Origin: Trametes villosa
Taxonomy: Eukaryota > Basidiomycota > Agaricomycetes > Polyporales > Polyporaceae
Assembly: GCA_002964805.2 (NCBI GenBank)
Contig: PUDQ02000003.1
Span: 434,001 to 498,000, forward strand
DNA: 64,000 nucleotides
Direction: 5' to 3'
Shown: positions 57,480 through 64,000 of the stretch, one piece after another
Position numbering within the stretch: the stretch's first letter is position 1
How the letters are laid out: the number at the start of each line of letters is the position of its first letter
Program-made: the position numbers and the translations under genes
Notes under the pieces: generated by a model
The model's database searches: none
Told to the model about the DNA's origin: nothing
The model's input: only the letters and a program-made list of their open reading frames with translations

Positions 57480-58720
57480 CTTACCCGAGGGCCGAACGGG
57501 GGACGATCGCACGGGGTGCGTGCTTCTCGTTCAGAGATACGTGCGGCGCGCGGTTGCGCCGTGCCGCCACCCGTCCCCGTCGGTCACCGTCTCATCTATC
57601 GTCCGTGCGAGGAGGTGCGCAGGGACTCGGAGCAGGCCGAGGAGTGCTGCCCGAGGCGCGGAAACCGGCAAGCATCAGCGTACGGGGACGGGGGTGGCTC
57701 ACTGCGCACACACGTACCTACGCACATACGTAGCTCGATCGGAGCAGAACGAGCGCACTGCGCCATCCGTGCATCCGACCCGAACGGGGGGCGACCGCAA
57801 GGAACGCGCGTGCTTCGTCTTCAGATGTACGTACAGCAGACAGCTCGGAAACAAGGGGCACCTACTCGCCCATTCCCGCGCCGTCGCTCGTCCTGCCCAA
57901 GGACGTGCAGAACGAGTCTGAGCGGTCTCTGCAGTGCCGGGCGAGTCGATGTCGACGCCGAGCATTTGCGAACGGCCGTCGCGCGCAAACGAACCTATCC
58001 ACGCGCGTCGTGCGATCGACACGGGCGAGGGCTGCACCGACCACGTAAACGACCCGAACGGGGGACGATCGCGCGCCGGGGGTGCTTCTCGTTCAGAGGT
58101 ACCTGCGGCGCGGAGTCCTGCCGATGCGCTTGCCGCCACCCGCCTCGCCACACCGTCCCCCGTCCCCCGTCCTGCGGCTTTGAGCAGGCCGTGCAGCGAA
58201 AGCCGACTGAAGGACAGTGGCGAGGACCTACGAACGGCGTCAGCATTAACGACCCTTTGTGCGCAAACGCACCTGTCCGTGCACGTAGCTTGATCGGCGG
58301 AGGCGACCGTCGCCGCACCGCCCACCAAGCAGACCCGAACGGGGAGCGATCGCGAGCGGGGCGCACGCTTTGGATGCACAGGCACGCACGGCGCGCCGAC
58401 ATGTCCAGGCGACGAGAGGCATCTCCTTTCCGCTCGTCACGCCTCCGCCGCTCCAGAGTACACAGCGAGCCCGGGCAGGCCGTGCAGCGCAGACCGAACC
58501 AAGGACACTGGTGGGCATCCTGGGCACGAAGTGAGCAGGAGCAATCCGCCGTTCCGAGGACGTACCTGCCCGTTGGTGCACTCGACCCGAGCGGGGGACA
58601 ATCGGAAGTATCGCGTACGTACTCCGAGTCCCCGCCCCTGCAGATGCCTCCGGCGACGTCCGCCTAGTCGAGCCACGCGCGGCCTAGCACCGAACGATGC
58701 ACCTGCACTTCCCGCTTCGT
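57480..58720 (+). repeat. Tandem array of ~256-287-base diverged units
   Basis: A landmark resembling CCGAACGGGGGACGATCG occurs near 57490, 57780, 58049, 58331 and 58587, that is five units spaced about 287, 269, 282 and 256 bases. Units also share GTGCTTCTCGTTCAGAG, a GAGCAGGCCG-type block and a CGTACCT/CACCTGTCC block in the same order. On the minus strand each unit gives a recurring exon-like LNEKHxxRAIVPRS. Copies are diverged, so the array is old or constrained. Confidence 0.6.
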
Positions 58721-61700
58721 CCAGCCCTCGTCGCCGCGAGCCGAACGCCGTGCATACGGGAGGTATGTACGCACGCCCCCGCCCGCGTCGTCCGCTGATT
58801 GGCGCGGCACAGCGGGCACCAGGAGACGGCGGACCAGCCCTCGGCTCCGTGCACTGCGCGTGACGGAGGGCGGCGACGTGGGCGTTCTTGCCTGCGATGC
58901 GCGTCGGACCGCGGGTGGACCCATAAGTGCGTGGGCGAGCGGAGCGGGGCTCATTCCACTTCCCTCCCTCCCTCCCTCTTTCCTGCGCTGCTGCTCCTTC
59001 CCCCTCGCGCTGCTGCCCCCGTCCGTGTCCGGTACGTCCGTCCCGCTTCCCTCACACCGCGCACTCACCCCTGCGACAGGCCGTACATACAGACCGCGAC
59101 CGCGACCGCGCCCGCGGAACGAGGCCGCTGCGAAGAGGGGCGGACGGGGCGCGTTCTCCGAGCCGTCGCCACACCGGTGGGCTGGTGTCCCGGTCCCGTA
59201 CCTTCGTGCGCCACTGACAGCCCCTACAGGCCTCCGCTTCCTCACGCCCCAAGACGCGCTGCCCGCCCTGCCCCCGCCACGCGAAGACGACGCGAGCGGG
59301 GCCGACCGGTACGTCCTCCTGCTCTTGCTTCCGTGCTGCCGACCCGTTCACCGTCTCGTTCCGTCGCGCAGAAGGGCGTGCTGTCCGAGTCCGACCCGCC
59401 GCGGACGCCCCTCGTCGCAGCAGCTGTATGGCACTGCGTAAGTCGCTTCCGCCCCCGTTCTGACGCGGACGCCACGGGCTCACCTTCCCCGCAGACCGCG
59501 CACGATGCGAAGAGCAGACGAAGCGCCCCCGGACGAAAGGTACGCACCTGTCCACTATGCGCCATACGACCCGCTCAGGCTCCGGCTCCGGCTCCAGCTC
59601 CGCCGCGCTCACCCCGTTCACAGCCGCTCGTGCGCTTCGAAAGGCGGGCGGAAGGCGGGAGTGTACCTACTACGACCGGATAAAGGGAGGGGAGGGGCGC
59701 GTTGTACCGTACGCACGTCCTTGTTCGCGTAGCAGTAGAGGTCCGGCTCGGAGGGCGGCACACGAGGAGGGCACGGGGCGACGCGGGGTCGGGGACCCAG
59801 CCACATCCCGCCCGCACTCGCCAGGCGGGCTGCGTCGTCCGCGCACGCGGTGGGCACTCCGTCCTCAGGCTGCGGGGGCCGCCCCTGAGGTGTCGGCACG
59901 GCCCCAGGGGAACCTCCGCTCACGCGCCGCGCTCTGCGCCCCTCCTACGGGACGACGCAGGCGGGGGCGTCACGCGTGCACGAGGGCAGCGGCTTGCTGT
60001 GCGAGTGCTCGAGCCTCGAGCCTTGCACGCACCCGGCGGCCGCACCGAGGGCCGCCAGCGCCATCGTCGCACCCCGATAGGCTCAGCGCTCAGCGGAGAG
60101 CCCGGGAGCGGGAGGAGCTCGGACGGCGGGGACCGCGCAGGGCGGGTGGGTGCCTGTGGACGCGTTGCTGCCAGGCCCCGGGTGTGGCGGCGTCAGGACC
60201 GGCGGGCCCTTCTGCCGCATGCGCCGTGCGCACGCCCTGCCGCATCTCGGAGCATCTTGGGGGCGTCGTCGGAGGGCGGGGCGCCTGCCCGCGCACTGTG
60301 CGGACGGGCGTGCGGCGGCTGGAGGAGCGGGGAGCGCTGTGCTCGTGCGGGGCGGGGCGTTCCCATGCGCCTCGGCCGTGTTTGCCGCGACGCACGCCGG
60401 CGGCAAGCTCGGGACGTGGCTGGAGGGGCGTCACATACCTCAGCGACGGCGCCCCGATGAGACGCATGCGTGCACGCGAGGCATGGCGCGTCCTGGGCGG
60501 CGGCGGGTCATAAACGGCGGCGGCCTTGTAAGACACCGCTTCGCGCGGCCCGAGCCGAGCGGCAGCGGACGCCACCGCAGACGTGCGCGAGGACATCAGT
60601 TGGGTGGCCTCGGACGGAGATGGCGCTCACCTCGTCGTCGGCAGGCGGCCAAGGGCACGACCCCGGTGTTGCTCGTCGTCGGGGTGCTCCGAACGTCGCG
60701 GAGGAGAGCGGAACGGAGTTGTAGCGCATCGAGAGTGAGCTGGTGGGCATTTGCATGTAGAAGGGAGGCGTGGGGGCACAGGGGAGGCGTGTGTTCGCCC
60801 TCGAAGGGCGGCCGGGCGAATGTCCAAAACACGGGCGCCTAGTGCGAGCGTCGTCCTTTTCGTCGATAACTTTGGCCACGCCTCCACGGCGGCTGCGGGG
60901 ACGCTGTATTTCAGTAGCTAGACCTGCACAGAGTCAATGACAGGGATTTGAAACGAACCGATGAAGAACTGGAGCGGGAAGGCCGGCGTTCGCGGCCCGA
61001 GGTCGCTCGAAAGGTGCGAGTTTTGAACGGGTGGCGGGCGTGCGCGCAAGCGAACGGTCCGGGCTATGGTGCACACCAGGAACGAAGACGGTAGCACCCA
61101 CCGGGGGAGCGTTAGGCTGGTTCCGTGCGCCGACGGCGCGGTCTCGCGCTCCTAGCGGGCCCGGGGGTCCCTCGGCAGGCGCAAACGCGACAGGAAACGC
61201 TCCTGCGGTGCGCCCGGAGCGTCCGCATACGGTTCCGAGCGAATGCAGGGGCGGGACGGATGGCCAGGAACGAAAAGGCGGGAGATGGCTGCGGGCGGGA
61301 GACGGCATGAGCTGAGCATTGCGGTGGAGTTGGGCGGAGGCTTACTTTGGGGACGAAGGCGAGGACGTTCCGGGCCATGTCGGTGTCTGCGCAGAGCAGG
61401 GGCTCGGGGGGAGCGAATGTATGCACTCGAATTCGACGTTCGGCGCGAGGGCGGGCGGAAACACGCGCGGAGGACGCGCGAGATGGCGTGCAGGGAGCGC
61501 GGGGCGGCGGCGGGACAGGGCGGGTGAGCGCGAGCAGTGGGCGTGGACAGCGTGAGGGGCAGAGGCGAGGGCGCAGGGGCGCGAGTGCGATGGAGCGACT
61601 GAGGGAGCGCATCCAGCGTGGACGGCGCGGGGCAGCTCACGCTCAGGCTAGCTAGCTGAGAGGAGAGCCAGAGAGCCCTTGGGCTTGTGCGCGGGAGAGA

Positions 61701-61763
61701 GCGCAGCGGTGGGACGGGCCAGGATCGCCCGATGACGCGCGCGAGGGAGAGACGGGACGGTGT
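58721..61763. other. Very GC-rich region, no supported gene
   Basis: Long frames are open on both strands here because of base composition. A few pieces look more protein-like (for example MRYNSVPLSSATFGAPRRRA on the minus strand near 60750, ending before GTGAGC), but no model can be assembled and no domain is recognised. Confidence 0.4.
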
Positions 61764-64000
61764 GGCAAAATCAGTTGATCGACGTCCGTTGCCATATATG
61801 GTTATACCTGGTGTCGCTGGCGTAGCGCTTCAATCTCTGTAAACTCTTCCCTCATCTCTCCTCCTTATCCTCCTCTTTCTCGACACGGTACGCGTCGTGC
61901 AGAGCGGGTGACTGATTCGTACTCAAAGCCGTTGCAGGAAGATACCCAGGTTGACGGAGGCGAACACCAAACTCGGTAAACCTCGACATTCCTTCCCGGC
62001 GCGCAGTCGCTCTCGCCACCCTCGCTCCTTGACCCCATCCCATGGCTCCTCGGCGCGGGACTCAACAACAGAACTCGTTGAGTCCTTCGGAAGCAATCAC
62101 CTCGTCGCCATCTTCGCCGGCAAGCTATCTCAGCGGCAGCACGCCACGGTCCGCCTCGCCCTCGAACGGGTTTACGCAACTGTTCACCAAACCCACCAAA
62201 TGGTTCAACCGCTCGAACTCTGGGGGCGTCGGACGCACGTCTGTGAGCTCTTCGGAGCCACGATCGAGCACAAGCTCGACGCGTAAACACAAGATCTCGC
62301 ACCCGACCGACCCGCGGCCTATAGTGGATAGCTTGCTACCACCGGACAGAGGAGGATTGGGCGGCGGCGGAAGCAGGTGAGTGCCCGTATATGCGTCCCC
62401 GAGCCCTTTTGCTTTGGAAGAGTTCTGGCCTGTGTGCTACCTCGAGCTGTTGCCCTCGGGCTCGCATTTACGGTCAGAGCATCACATCCACAACGCGACA
62501 CCGGGCATGATGGGATCTGCACGTCTAGTTACAGAATCCTTGCCTGTTCTGCCAGGGCCTCTGCTTTGGCTACGGCCTGCGTGCCGCTCTGGTTCCTCGC
62601 GCTGGGAGTTCGCGTCTCGCAGAGGGCGCACTCCGATATGCTATCAGGACCTGCGCCGTACTCGAAAACGCGGGCCTCTGAGCCGTACTGTTACCTACAA
62701 TGTGTAGGATTGTAAACGCTCATGAATGCGGGTGCTGACATAGCTCACAGATCTGTGGTGGACCTCTCGTTGGCCAGGACGACCTCGGCAATGCCGGATT
62801 CCCGGCCCAATGCGATGCGGACGCCTTCGTCTCCCCCGCCGCAAGGCTTCTCTCGCGGCCTCGGTGACCTGCGTAACATGTCGCGTAAAGCATGGTCGCG
62901 GTCGGCGGACGACCTGGGACAGTTCTCTGCATCCGCGTCGTCTCCTGCGCTCACGCCGATCGACACTACGTTGCACCAGAAGATCAAGAGCTATCGTAGC
63001 GATAGCGTCAGCAGCAGTATCGCGGCCTCCCCGTCCCCAGTCCCCTCTCCCTCCGCCTCGTCCCTCAACAACAACTACCCGTTCCCTGTCATCTCTGGGG
63101 ACCTATCCACGTCCCCTCCCAAGAACACGCGTCTCGGGCCCCCGTCCTCGAACCCCTCTCCCATTACGCCCCCGCTCACGCCTGCGTCCTCGACGTCTTC
63201 TCACGTTCACTCACGCTCACACTCATTCACGCCCCGCCTTCCCTCGAAACTATCCGCTCAGAAATCCAACTTAATGCCCCCCAGCCCGAAACGCAAGGGC
63301 TCCGCCTCCTCCGAGTCTCGAGATCCGGAGCGCGACAAGGGCTCGGTCGGAAGCGGCCCGTCCTCCCGCTCGCCATTCCCCTTCGGATTCGGCGCCGCGG
63401 GCACCAACGCGAAGCTGTCGCCATCCGCGACCTTCGCGCCGGACGGGATCCTCGGCCAAGGCCCATCGTCCCCCACGCTGCTCGCGCCCCCGACGATCAT
63501 CGAGCCCGAGGCAGGAGACAAGAACGAGAACCGCACCTCGCAGATGGTGTACCAGTCTGGCTTCATCAACCGAATGACCGACTTCTCGCCCGCGATGCTC
63601 AACACGCGCGCGCACCACGCATATATGGCTGGCGGCGCCCCGGCGGTGCTCGCGAAGGGCTGGAAGCCGTTTAAGCTCGTGCTGAAGGGTTCGAAGCTGT
63701 ACTTCTACAAGCCGCCGAGCGACCGTAGCGCCGCAATCAAGGAGCTCTTCCCTACGGAGCTCGTGGCCGTCATCGAGGGCGAGAACGCGGGCGAGCTAGA
63801 GGCCGAAGTGGACCTGCACGACGCGGAGATGGACATGGACGGGCGAGGAGGTGGGAAGGGTAAGGAGAGGGAGGACATGCGCCGACGGAGGGGCACGGGC
63901 GCGTGTAGAGTACGGCGGCGGACGAATATATCTCGTTCGCACCCGACGGCGGCGGAGGGTGCTCGGAGGCGGGCGGGCGAGTGCCTGATCGTGGAGGGAT
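61764..64000 (+). repeat. Segmental duplication, PH-gene block, copy 2 (runs off window)
   Basis: Counterpart of 51898-54170; the right end lies beyond the window. Confidence 0.9.
62042..64000 (+). CDS. PH-domain signalling protein, 3' partial (better copy)
   Basis: Exon 1 62042-62376, intron 62377-62750, exon 2 from 62751 open to the window end (at least 528 codons). The N-terminal ~390 residues are Ser/Pro/Thr-rich and disordered. Then MVYQSGFINRMTDFSPAM leads into a pleckstrin-homology domain start: VLAKGWKPFKLVLKGSKLYF, YKPPSDRSAAIKELFPTELV. A basic stretch follows (REDMRRRRGTG, RVRRRTN). N-terminal low complexity plus PH suggests a membrane-recruited GTPase regulator (RasGEF- or RhoGAP-like), but the deciding catalytic domain lies outside the window. 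Confidence 0.75.

Noticed and set aside
57516..60513. Several 250-383-codon plus-strand frames
   Set aside because: They overlap each other and minus-strand frames in extremely GC-rich DNA, are Arg/Pro/Ala-rich, and follow the tandem repeat instead of a protein pattern.

Overview
The window looks like nuclear DNA of an agaricomycete (basidiomycete) fungus, probably a wood- or litter-decaying species. It is very GC-rich. Genes are cut by many introns of about 47-65 bases with GTRNGT donors. There is a CBM1-linked CE16 esterase, and a KDZ transposon with a CxC2 cysteine cluster, which is typical of mushroom-forming fungi. I place it no lower than Agaricomycetes.

Layout. 1-1645: 3' part of a CBM1-CE16 acetylesterase gene (+), containing what appears to be a 2-base exon. 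2087-3899: TIM50 (+). 4169-7113: a weak reading frame and unassigned, partly lower-GC sequence. 7114-8909: INO1 (-). 11054-12623: queuosine-salvage glycosylase QNG1 (-). 13130-15391: a truncated copy of the chaperonin gene CCT8 (+). 15.6-18.5 kb: unresolved coding fragments. 18551-40448: a candidate ~22-kb transposon. 40.4-45.4 kb: gene-poor sequence. 45568-47968: full-length CCT8 (+). 48315-48488: candidate U1 snRNA. 48858-51302: an F-box protein gene (-). 52178-54160: a damaged copy of a PH-domain protein gene. 54.2-61.7 kb: decayed GC-rich sequence with a tandem array. 62042-64000: the better copy of the PH-domain gene, running off the window.

The most interesting object is the 18551-40448 block. 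Its ends carry diverged terminal inverted repeats of about 57 bases that fade out by ~95 bases. On the right it has an apparently intact KDZ transposase of about 1290 aa (+). Diverging from it on the minus strand are four closely packed multi-exon genes (D, C, B, A; gaps of about 205-270 bases) that I cannot assign to a known family. Two of them carry V-I-x-I-acidic motifs that look like SUMO-interacting motifs, and one ends in a basic RGR-type tail. The element also holds a decayed fifth accessory-like gene, a broken fragment of the host TAF1 gene near its right end, and tRNA-like units facing outward near both ends. A coding fragment at each flank, both on the minus strand, raises the possibility that it landed inside a host gene.

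Two host genes (CCT8 and the PH-domain gene) are each present twice, and in each pair one copy is broken. The window therefore records at least two segmental duplications followed by decay. All exon coordinates are manual splice predictions; identities are judged by eye.
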